From positions 62,001 through 126,000 of the forward strand of contig CAJUTL010000001.1 in the NCBI GenBank assembly GCA_910589395.1: 64,000 nt of DNA, read 5' to 3'. The DNA comes from an uncultured Oscillospiraceae bacterium (GTDB lineage: Bacteria; Bacillota_A; Clostridia; Oscillospirales; Acutalibacteraceae). Of the stretch, positions 24,991-32,310 are shown piece after piece (position 1 is the first letter of the stretch; each line of letters begins with the position of its first letter). The notes beneath the pieces were generated by a model. The model searched no databases, was not told the origin of the DNA, and was given only the letters and a program-made list of their open reading frames with translations. The translations under genes were made by a program, and so were the position numbers.

Positions 24991-25253
24991 CAGACTGTCG
25001 ATAAACCCTCTTACCATCAGAAACGGAAGGGGGAAGAGTGTGAGAGGGGACCATCAGGGGCGCTGGTCTCCGGCGAAGACCGCCAAGCTCCGTTCTCGTT
25101 TGTCAACTCGGTCGGTGCTGGACGTGCCCCACTGGGGCACGTCCAGCACCCAAACCGACAGGCGAGACCCCTCTCTCTCATTTTAATCGCAACCTATTGG
25201 AAAAATCTATGATTTTTCCAATAGGTTTGTGCGGGGCGAAAATCTTTTTCGAC
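24991..25253 (+). repeat. Dispersed element F, copy 1 (263 bp)
   Basis: It starts with CTGTCGATAAACCCTCTTAC and ends with GGGGCGAAAATCTTTTTCGA. A near-identical copy lies inverted at 46788-47064. It contains a GGACGTGCCCC/GGGGCACGTCC hairpin (about 25118-25145) and a perfect 15-bp hairpin (25193-25225, arms CCTATTGGAAAAATC and its complement). No coding capacity is conserved between the copies. In both cases the hairpin end faces the start of the next gene. Confidence 0.8.
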
Positions 25254-25299
25254 ACGCTCGGTTTTTGCCTGTTTTGGAATAAGGGAAGGGGGCCTTTCT

Positions 25300-26004
25300 A
25301 TGATTCGATGCGCTATTTTTGACGCGGACGGCACGTTGATCGATTCCATGCCCATGTGGCGGGATATTACTTATGAATACGCCGCCAGCAAGGGGATCCG
25401 GGCGCCGGAGGGGCTGCACTGTACTCTGAACCGCCTGAGCATAGAGCAGTGCGCGGAATATTACCGGAACCTGGGCGCTTCCGGAACTGTTCCGCAGATC
25501 ATGGAGGAACTGGCGGCCTGGGCCTACCGGGGCTATTGCGACCGGGTAGGCCCAAAGCCTCACGCGGCGGAATTTGTGCGCCTGCTTCACGAAAACGGCA
25601 TTAAAACAGCAGTCGCTACCGCCTCTCATGCAGATGGGGTAAGGGCCGCACTGGAGCGCGCCGGTATTCTGCCCTATGTAGATTTTCTTACCACCTGCAC
25701 GGAGGTAGGAAAAAGCAAAGAGCATCCCGATGTTTTTCTTCACTGCGCGAACAGCTTCGGCGCGTCCCCCCGGGAAAGCGTGGTTTTTGAGGATTCCGCC
25801 TATGCCCTGCGCACCGCGAAAAACGCCGGGTTTTCCACAGTGGCTGTGGTGGACGGCATTTCCGTAACCGGGGACTGCCCTGAGGAGACCGCCGATGGGA
25901 TCCGAACCCTTTCCAGCCGCTGCATTTCGGACTATGGAGAATTGATCACTGAGCTCTGCCCCCCGGAGGAGCCCTTCGGGGAAAGTCTTTCCGGCATTTT
26001 ATAA
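25300..26004 (+). CDS. HAD-superfamily hydrolase (beta-phosphoglucomutase-like phosphatase)
   Basis: 234 residues. Motif I is DADGTLIDS (nucleophile Asp8, acid/base Asp10), motif II is the Ser/Thr in VATASHADG, a Lys follows in GKSKEHPDVF, and motif IV is VFEDSAYAL. A helical cap lies between residues 15 and 85, as in subfamily I phosphatases and beta-phosphoglucomutases. It acts on a small phosphorylated metabolite in the cytoplasm, with substrate unknown. AAGGGGG precedes the ATG. The MATE gene follows after 36 nt. Confidence 0.88.
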   Translation: MIRCAIFDADGTLIDSMPMWRDITYEYAASKGIRAPEGLHCTLNRLSIEQCAEYYRNLGASGTVPQIMEELAAWAYRGYCDRVGPKPHAAEFVRLLHENGIKTAVATASHADGVRAALERAGILPYVDFLTTCTEVGKSKEHPDVFLHCANSFGASPRESVVFEDSAYALRTAKNAGFSTVAVVDGISVTGDCPEETADGIRTLSSRCISDYGELITELCPPEEPFGESLSGIL

Positions 26005-26040
26005 GCTTTTTTGTTTCATTTTGAGGAGGAATTCTTTTTG

Positions 26041-27432
26041 ATGTCCCAATTTCGGAAAAAATACATAGGGGATAAGGCCTTTTACGCCACGGTGATGCAG
26101 CTTGTGCTGCCCATGATCGTGCAGCAGGGCATTACCCAGTTCGTAAACCTGCTGGATAACGTGATGGTAGGCCGGCTGGGCACCGCGCCCATGTCCGGCG
26201 TTGCCATTGTCAACCAGATCGTCTTTATTTTTAACCTTACCATCTTCGGCGGCCTGTCCGGCGCGTCCATTTTCGGCGCGCAGTTTTTCGGCAAGGGTGA
26301 TCAGAAGGGCGTGCGGGACACCTTCCGCTTCCGCGTTTTGTTTGCCTTTGTGGTGCTGCTTTTGGGGATCGGCGTGTTTTTTCTGTTCGGGGAGCAGCTG
26401 TTCGGGTTGTACCTCAACAAAGAGGCCTCCAGCGCGGCGGATATCGCGGCGACCCTGGGCTATGCAAAAAGCTATATGAACGTGATCCTGTGGGGCCTGC
26501 TCCCCTTTGTGGCGGTGCAGTGCTTCTCCAGCGTTCTGCGGGACGCCGGGGAGACTGTTTCTCCCATGATCGCCAGCGTGATCGCCATTTCCGTCAACCT
26601 GGTTTTGAATTATCTTTTGATCTTCGGCAGCTTTGGTTTCCCCAAAATGGGGGTAGCGGGTGCGGCCCTGGCCACTGTGATCGCCCGGTATCTGGAGGCT
26701 TTTTATCTCATTGTGCGCACCTACCGCCACAAGCACAAATTTCCTTTCCTGGTAGGAGCCTTTCGCAGCTTCCGGGTGCCCTTGCCCCTGGTCAAGCGCA
26801 TTGCCGTAACCGGCACGCCGCTGCTGCTGAATGAAGCCCTGTGGGCCATGGGTATGGCGGCGATCCAGGTGTGTTATGCCACCCGGGGCCTTACCGCGGT
26901 GGCCGCCGCAAATATTGAATCTACTGTGTACAACCTGTTTTCCATTTTGATCATGGCCTCGGGAAACGCCGTGGGCATTCTTTCCGGGCAGCTTTTGGGC
27001 GCCAACGATATTGAGGGGGCCAAGGACGCCGTGCGGAAACTGCTGTTTCTTACAGTGATCGCCAACCTGGGCGTGGGACTGATCATCATTGGCACCTCCC
27101 CCTTTATCCCCTATATTTACAACACCGAGCCTGCCGTGCGGGAAACCGCCACCCGGCTGCTGATGATAGTGGGCGCTTTTATGCCCCTGATGTCTTACAT
27201 CAACGGCTGCTACTTTACCATTCGCTCCGGGGGAAAGACCTTTATCACCTTTCTCTTTGACTGCGTGTTTACCTGGGTGGTCTGCCTGCCCATCGCCTAC
27301 CTGACCTGTACCTTTACCAGCCTTTCCGTGGTGGGCGTGTTCTTTTGCGTACAGTGCGCGGATATTATCAAGGTCGTGATCGGCGGGCTGATGATCCGCT
27401 CGGGCATTTGGGCCAATAATGTAGTGAAATAG
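26041..27432 (+). CDS. MATE family efflux transporter (second copy)
   Basis: 463 residues with 12 predicted membrane segments. Family blocks include PMIVQQGITQFVNLLDNVMVG near the N-terminus and SGQLLGANDIEGA in the second half. It is distant from the MATE protein encoded at 1433-2812, so this is not a recent duplication. It probably exports drugs or metabolites by cation antiport. The ATG at 26041 follows GAGGAGG by 11 nt. An in-frame TTG just upstream is possible. It lies downstream of the HAD gene in the same direction. Confidence 0.9.
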   Translation: MSQFRKKYIGDKAFYATVMQLVLPMIVQQGITQFVNLLDNVMVGRLGTAPMSGVAIVNQIVFIFNLTIFGGLSGASIFGAQFFGKGDQKGVRDTFRFRVLFAFVVLLLGIGVFFLFGEQLFGLYLNKEASSAADIAATLGYAKSYMNVILWGLLPFVAVQCFSSVLRDAGETVSPMIASVIAISVNLVLNYLLIFGSFGFPKMGVAGAALATVIARYLEAFYLIVRTYRHKHKFPFLVGAFRSFRVPLPLVKRIAVTGTPLLLNEALWAMGMAAIQVCYATRGLTAVAAANIESTVYNLFSILIMASGNAVGILSGQLLGANDIEGAKDAVRKLLFLTVIANLGVGLIIIGTSPFIPYIYNTEPAVRETATRLLMIVGAFMPLMSYINGCYFTIRSGGKTFITFLFDCVFTWVVCLPIAYLTCTFTSLSVVGVFFCVQCADIIKVVIGGLMIRSGIWANNVVK

Positions 27433-27503
27433 TAGTTAGCCGTCAGTTGTTAGTTGTTAGAGAAGGGCGTTTAGACGACGGCCATAGAAAAGGATGCTTG
27501 TGT

Positions 27504-28232
27504 ATGAAGGAACTTTCAGAGCGTTACCCCTATCGTTATGAGACACATTGTCACTGCTGCTGGTGCAGCGCCTGTGCGAGAAGCTCTCCCCAGGAGATGG
27601 CGGAGGCCTATTTTCGTGCGGGCTATGCGGGCATGGTGCTGACCGATCATTTCCTGCGGGGAAATTCCGCTGTGGACCGTACCCTGCCCTGGGAGGAAAA
27701 AATGCGGCGCTATTATGCCGCCTATGAGGCCGCCGCAGCGTGGGGCGCCGCCCGGGGCTTTTCCGTGCTGTTCGGCTTGGAGCACCACTATGGAGACGGC
27801 AAGGAAGTTCTCACCTATGGAATCGACCTGCCCTTTCTGCTGGAAAATCCCGGCCTGCACCTGCTCCCCTTAGAGGAATACGCCGATCTGGTCCACAGGG
27901 CGGGCGGGTTTCTTTCCATGGCCCACCCTTTCCGGGACCGGGACTACATCAACATGGCGGTAAAGCCCCAGCCTCAGTTTTTGGACGGCGTGGAAATCTT
28001 TAATTTTTACAACAGTGAGGAAGAAAACAAAAAGGCTGCCAAATTCGCGAAAAAACACGGTCTTCTTCCCACCTCCGGCGGCGACGAGCACCGGGCAAAC
28101 GGTCCCTCCATCGGCAGGACGGGCCTTGCCTTCAAAACTCCGGTTCCCACGGGAAAAGAGCTGGTGGAAGCTCTGAAAAGCGGAAAGTACGGGCTGATCA
28201 TCAACGGGGAAACCGTTCCCATAAGCCTCTGA
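27504..28232 (+). CDS. PHP-domain metal-dependent phosphoesterase
   Basis: 242 residues. Metal-binding motifs of the PHP fold are visible: HCH (residues 15-17), MVLTDHF, FGLEHHYG, MAHPFRD and GGDEHRANG. Proteins of this kind hydrolyse phosphate esters such as histidinol phosphate or nucleotides, and the substrate is not clear. A Cys-rich HCHCCWCSAC stretch next to the first motif is unusual. The ATG at 27504 with AAAGGA upstream is preferred over 27447, which lies in a TAGTTAGCCGTCAGTTGTTAG repeat tract. Confidence 0.82.
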   Translation: MKELSERYPYRYETHCHCCWCSACARSSPQEMAEAYFRAGYAGMVLTDHFLRGNSAVDRTLPWEEKMRRYYAAYEAAAAWGAARGFSVLFGLEHHYGDGKEVLTYGIDLPFLLENPGLHLLPLEEYADLVHRAGGFLSMAHPFRDRDYINMAVKPQPQFLDGVEIFNFYNSEEENKKAAKFAKKHGLLPTSGGDEHRANGPSIGRTGLAFKTPVPTGKELVEALKSGKYGLIINGETVPISL

Positions 28233-28289
28233 AGCGCCTTTTGCGCGAAGCTTTGTACAATATCATTTTTCTATAAGGGGATCTTTTTC

Positions 28290-29141
28290 ATGGAGCAAAA
28301 AGTCACTTCCATCTTAGAGACCGTGGAAATTTCCACCGGCATCCGCACGGTCCTGCGGGAATTCGATCACCTGATCGAAGCCCCCAACTGGCTGCCGGAC
28401 GGTAAAAAGCTTCTGTACAACGCCGGCGGCGGGCTGTGGCTTTTCGACCTTGCTACAGGGGAAAGCGTCCGCATTGGAGAGGGACTTGCCGATTACTGCA
28501 ACAACGATCATGTGCTTTCTCCCGATGGAAAATTCGTGGGCATCAGCCAGGGAACTGCCGGAAACTGGCGCTCCAGGATCTATGTGATGCCCCTGTCCGG
28601 CAGGGAGCTTCGCCCGGTCACAGAGGCTTCTCCCAGCTATCTGCACGGCTGGTCGCCTGACGGAAGCACCCTGGCCTACTGCGCGGAGCGAAATGGCGAA
28701 TTCGATATTTACACCATTCCCGTGGAGGGCGGCGAGGAGCGGCGGCTTACCGACGCCCCCGGCCTGAACGATGGCCCGGAGTATTCCCCGGACGGCAGAC
28801 AGATCTGGTTTAATTCCGTGCGCACCGGGCTGATGCAGATATGGCGCATGACCCCGGACGGCAGCGTCCAAACCCGGGTCACCTTTCATGAGGATCTGAA
28901 CTGCTGGTTCCCCCATCTTTCCCCCGATGGTACAAAAGTAGCCTATATCGCCTATCACAAGGGAGATGTGGAACCCGGAGACCACCCTGCCAATCAAAAC
29001 GTGGAGATCCATCTCATGGATCCGGACGGCACGGAGGACACGGTGCTGTGCAGCCTGTTCGGCGGACAGGGCACCTTAAACGTCAACAGCTGGTCCCCCT
29101 GCGGGAAGCGGCTCGCCTTTGTCAGCTACCGGCTGGGCTGA
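28290..29141 (+). CDS. TolB-like beta-propeller (PD40 repeat) protein
   Basis: 283 residues. It is made of about six blades with the recurring PD40 pattern: APNWLPDGKKLLYN, HVLSPDGKFVGIS, LHGWSPDGSTLAYC, GPEYSPDGRQIWFN, FPHLSPDGTKVAYI and VNSWSPCGKRLAFVSY. There is no signal peptide, so it is cytoplasmic, unlike true TolB. It may be a regulatory or sugar-related propeller such as those found near carbohydrate genes. AAGGGGATC lies upstream of the ATG. Confidence 0.85.
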   Translation: MEQKVTSILETVEISTGIRTVLREFDHLIEAPNWLPDGKKLLYNAGGGLWLFDLATGESVRIGEGLADYCNNDHVLSPDGKFVGISQGTAGNWRSRIYVMPLSGRELRPVTEASPSYLHGWSPDGSTLAYCAERNGEFDIYTIPVEGGEERRLTDAPGLNDGPEYSPDGRQIWFNSVRTGLMQIWRMTPDGSVQTRVTFHEDLNCWFPHLSPDGTKVAYIAYHKGDVEPGDHPANQNVEIHLMDPDGTEDTVLCSLFGGQGTLNVNSWSPCGKRLAFVSYRLG

Positions 29142-29167
29142 TTCTTTTCAATGGGCTGTTTCTCCCC

Positions 29168-29196
29168 TTGACTTTCTTGTGGGAAGCGGGCATACT
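29168..29196 (+). promoter_or_regulatory. Sigma-A promoter for L-serine dehydratase
   Basis: TTGACT (29168-29173) and CATACT (29191-29196) are 17 nt apart, about 50 nt upstream of the start at 29249. Confidence 0.7.
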
Positions 29197-29248
29197 AAAG
29201 CCATAGAGGCCAAGGCCTTACAAACAACCTTGCTTTTGGAGAGAAGCT

Positions 29249-30448
29249 ATGGAATCACTAAAGGAATTGTATCGAATCGGCAGGGGACCCTCCAGTTCTC
29301 ACACCATGGGGCCGTCTCACGCCGCCGCCCTGTTTCGGAAGGCCTTTCCCCAGGCGGACAGCTTTCAGGCCACGCTGTACGGCTCCCTGGCCAAAACCGG
29401 ACGAGGGCACTTGACCGATGTGGCCGTCAAGGACGCTTTCGCGCCGCTCTATGCCGGGGTGCTCTTCAACACGGAGGTCACGGAGCTGAAGCACCCCAAC
29501 ACCATGGAGCTGGAGGCTTTTCAGAACGGGACAAGCCTGGGCTCCTGGCGGGTGTACAGCGTAGGCGGCGGAAAAATCGAGATCGAGGGACGAGGCTCGG
29601 AGGCCCCGCAGGATATTTACCCCCTGAACACCTTTGCGGAGGTGAAGGCCTACTGCCAGGAAAAAAAGTTGAGGCTGTGGCAGTTCGCCGAAGAGCGCGA
29701 GGGCCCGGAGCTGTGGGACTATCTTGCAGAGGTTTGGGACTGCATGAAGGCCGCCGCCAGAAACGGCCTGGAGGCCGAGGGTGTTCTGCGGGGCGGGCTG
29801 AACGTACAGCGGAAGGCTAAATTTCTCTTCCGCCAGCGCCACATTGACGAAAGCGCGGAAACCCGGGAAAACCGGGTGGTGTGCGCCTACGCCTATGCTG
29901 TCAGCGAGGAAAACGCGGGCGGCGGCACCATTGTCACCGCCCCCACCTGCGGGGCCTGCGGCGTACTGCCCGCCGTAATGCTTTACGAACAGGAGCGGCA
30001 CGGCTTTTCCGACACGGAGATCCTTCACGCGCTGGCCGCCGCCGGGATCATCGGCAACATCATCAAAACCAACGCCTCCATTTCCGGGGCGGAATGCGGC
30101 TGCCAGGCGGAGATCGGCAGCGCCTGCTCCATGGCCTCCGCCGGGCTGGCGGAGCTGTTCGGCATGGAGCTGGATCAGATCGAATACGCGGCGGAGGTGG
30201 CTATGGAGCACCACCTGGGCCTGACCTGTGACCCCATCGGCGGCCTGGTGCAGATCCCCTGCATTGAGCGCAACGCCGTGGCGGCCATGCGGGCCATCAA
30301 TGCCCTGAGCCTGGCGAATTTCCTCACCTATACCCGAAAGATCAGCTTTGACATGGTGGTGAGAACCATGTACGAAACCGGCCGGGATCTGTTCAGCAAG
30401 TACCGGGAAACCAGCGAGGGCGGGCTTGCGAAGGTCTACACGGAATAA
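29249..30448 (+). CDS. sdaA: L-serine dehydratase, iron-sulfur type, single chain
   Basis: 399 residues. It deaminates L-serine to pyruvate and ammonia. The N-terminal beta-type domain begins GRGPSSSHTMGPSHAA. The alpha-type catalytic domain has TAPTCGACGVLPAVM, GAECGCQAEIGSACSMASAG and LTCDPIGGLVQIPCIERNA, whose cysteines hold the 4Fe-4S cluster. Both domains are in one polypeptide, unlike the two-chain SdaAA/SdaAB of B. subtilis, and it is shorter than E. coli SdaA (454). GGAGAGAAGCT precedes the ATG. The DUF4364 gene follows after 44 nt. Confidence 0.93.
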   Translation: MESLKELYRIGRGPSSSHTMGPSHAAALFRKAFPQADSFQATLYGSLAKTGRGHLTDVAVKDAFAPLYAGVLFNTEVTELKHPNTMELEAFQNGTSLGSWRVYSVGGGKIEIEGRGSEAPQDIYPLNTFAEVKAYCQEKKLRLWQFAEEREGPELWDYLAEVWDCMKAAARNGLEAEGVLRGGLNVQRKAKFLFRQRHIDESAETRENRVVCAYAYAVSEENAGGGTIVTAPTCGACGVLPAVMLYEQERHGFSDTEILHALAAAGIIGNIIKTNASISGAECGCQAEIGSACSMASAGLAELFGMELDQIEYAAEVAMEHHLGLTCDPIGGLVQIPCIERNAVAAMRAINALSLANFLTYTRKISFDMVVRTMYETGRDLFSKYRETSEGGLAKVYTE

Positions 30449-30492
30449 AAAGCTTGCACCACCGGTACAAGCTCCAAGAAGGGAGAAAGCCT

Positions 30493-31068
30493 ATGGAATC
30501 GAACGCCTTTACCGGCGGCGTGGAGCCGGGCGGCCTTTGGAATCAGAACGATATCCGTATTTTGCTGTGCTATATTTTGAACAGCGTAAACGGGCCCCTT
30601 TCCGGCGAAAGCATTTCTCAAATCGTACAGGAAAAAGCCCTGGCAAATTATTTTGAGGTGGGAGACGCTTTAGCGGCCCTGCTTCGGCAGGGAAACCTCC
30701 GGCAGGACGAGGAGGGCCTTTACACCGTGACCCCCGCCGGGCGGGAGATTGCCCAAAGCCTGGACGCCACCCTGCCCCTTTCCGTGCGGGATAAGGCGCT
30801 AGAGGCCGCCCTGCGGCTGATGGCGGACAGCAAGGCTCGCCGGGAAAACCGGGTAGAGCTTGCGGAAACGGAAAACGGCTTTCACGTGACCTGCCATATT
30901 TCCGGCGGCGCTCTGGATCTGATGGAAATTTCCCTCTACGCGCCGGACAAAAACCAGGCAAAGCTCATTGAGCAAAATTTTTACCAAAACCCCGAAGGCA
31001 TCTACAAGCTGCTGCTTTCCGCCCTGACCGGAGACAAGGAATACGCCCGCTCTTATTTTGAAAAATAG
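30493..31068 (+). CDS. DUF4364 family protein
   Basis: 191 residues. LWNQNDIRILLCYILNSVNGPLSGESI near the start and a winged-helix-like N-terminal half (residues 15-90: short helices, then EEGLYTVTPAGREIAQSL) match DUF4364. The predicted fold suggests a DNA-binding or regulatory role, but no function is known to me. The C-terminal half has alternating strands (FHVTCHISGGALDLMEISLYA). The ATG at 30493 with GGGAGAAAG upstream is preferred over 30454. It is probably co-transcribed with sdaA. Confidence 0.8.
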   Translation: MESNAFTGGVEPGGLWNQNDIRILLCYILNSVNGPLSGESISQIVQEKALANYFEVGDALAALLRQGNLRQDEEGLYTVTPAGREIAQSLDATLPLSVRDKALEAALRLMADSKARRENRVELAETENGFHVTCHISGGALDLMEISLYAPDKNQAKLIEQNFYQNPEGIYKLLLSALTGDKEYARSYFEK

Positions 31069-31393
31069 AAGCAGAAATAATGAGCAGTTAGGAATGAGCA
31101 ATGAGCAATTTTAGGGGCGGAGTTCGATAAATTGGGATTTATTTGCCCTTAGCCTCCCCTTGTTTACAAGGGGAGGGGGACCGCCGAACGGCGGTGGAAG
31201 GGATCGGGCTTGCGCAGAAAGCTGTATAAAATCGCTGGCTTCCAATCCCCTTAGTCAGCCTTTGGCTGACAGCTCCCCTTACACGGTAAGGGGAGCCTAA
31301 AGGAGACAAACTATCATTTATCGCTCTGTCATTGCCCTTCATTCCTCATTGTTCATTTCTAATTTCTCATTGCCCTTTTTCTGCCGGGAGCTC
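31069..31393. repeat. Intergenic repeat mosaic (families C, A, C)
   Basis: Family C lies at 31077-31118, followed by a GTTCGATAAATTGGGATTT tract, a family A element at 31151-31302 (arms CCTCCCCTTGTTTACAAGGGG and CCCCTTACACGGTAAGGGG), and family C at 31333-31376. It lies between convergent genes and no gene is visible. Confidence 0.75.
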
Positions 31394-32131
31394 CTATAGC
31401 TCAACAGACCCGTTCGTATCGTTCCCTTCCGCGCTGTCGATCAGGAAAACTGCTTCGCCGTCATCGGAATACCTGGTAAAATACTCGATCTCTTCTCCAT
31501 AGTTCTCCAGGGTCTCCCGGCTGAGCTCTCTGCCCCAGCTGATCTGACAGGTGTTATAGTCCGCGTTGACCTCCGCCACGGCGACGCCGGCTTCGCTTTT
31601 TCCGATCACCAGCATGGAGTGGTTTTCCACCGTCAGGCGGATCTGGTCGCCGGGCCGGAGCCTTTCGTAGCTGCGGTGCATAGAGACGGGCGCGTCCGCC
31701 CCGAAAAGCTGGTCGCTGAGCATGCTGCTGAAGCCCAGGCACTGGCTGCCGTCATAAAAGGGGAAAAACTCGTCTGTGGCGCCCCGGTAGGAATTGCAGT
31801 ATTCTTTTCCCAAGGCCTCATGGTCACAGGGAATTTCCGTTACAATGCTCCAGCTCTCTTCTCCGGGGGACAGCTCGTGTCCGCAATGATTCCAGTAGCT
31901 TCCCGAAGGGAACCGGGCTTCCAGCTCCTGGAGGCGTATTTGGAGCGCTTCCTCGCCGCTCTCTTCCCTGGGCGGCGCAGACGGCTCCCGGTGCGCGGGA
32001 GGTGGGGCGGCCTCCTCCGGAAATAGGAGCTGAGCGGAAAACAGGACCACCGCCATTGCGATGCCGGTCAGAGCCAGAATCCATTTTCCAAAATGATTCC
32101 TTCTTCTGCTTTTTCTCCTCCGCTTTCCCAT
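31394..32131 (-). CDS. Membrane-anchored papain-like (C39/CHAP-type) protein
   Basis: 245 residues. A strongly basic N-terminus (MGKRRRKSRRRNHF) and one membrane helix (about 18-38) are followed by a Pro-rich linker and an extracytoplasmic domain. DGSQCLGFSSML (candidate catalytic Cys), ENHSMLVIG (candidate His) and AEVNADYNTCQISWG (Asn/Asp) have the order of papain-like amidases or peptidases. It may process peptidoglycan or surface proteins, and this is inference from motif order. The ATG at 32131 with GAAGGG upstream is chosen over 32221. Confidence 0.6.
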   Translation of the reverse strand: MGKRRRKSRRRNHFGKWILALTGIAMAVVLFSAQLLFPEEAAPPPAHREPSAPPREESGEEALQIRLQELEARFPSGSYWNHCGHELSPGEESWSIVTEIPCDHEALGKEYCNSYRGATDEFFPFYDGSQCLGFSSMLSDQLFGADAPVSMHRSYERLRPGDQIRLTVENHSMLVIGKSEAGVAVAEVNADYNTCQISWGRELSRETLENYGEEIEYFTRYSDDGEAVFLIDSAEGNDTNGSVEL

Positions 32132-32247
32132 GCCGTACCCTTCTCCCTTTTCTCTGTCCATATAGAGCGGTTCAGGAAACGAAAAGTAAGCGAGGAGAAA
32201 GAAACCGGTCTTTTCTATCAAAAAACACGCTTCTTTTCCAAAAGGCC

Positions 32248-32276
32248 TTGTTCCTCTGTTTTTCCTGTGTTAGAAT
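32248..32276 (+). promoter_or_regulatory. Sigma-A promoter for the alpha-galactosidase
   Basis: TTGTTC (32248-32253) and TAGAAT (32271-32276) are 17 nt apart, about 35 nt upstream of the ATG at 32311. Confidence 0.65.
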
Positions 32277-32310
32277 GGTGCCGTAATTATTTTGGATATG
32301 GAGGCGTTTT

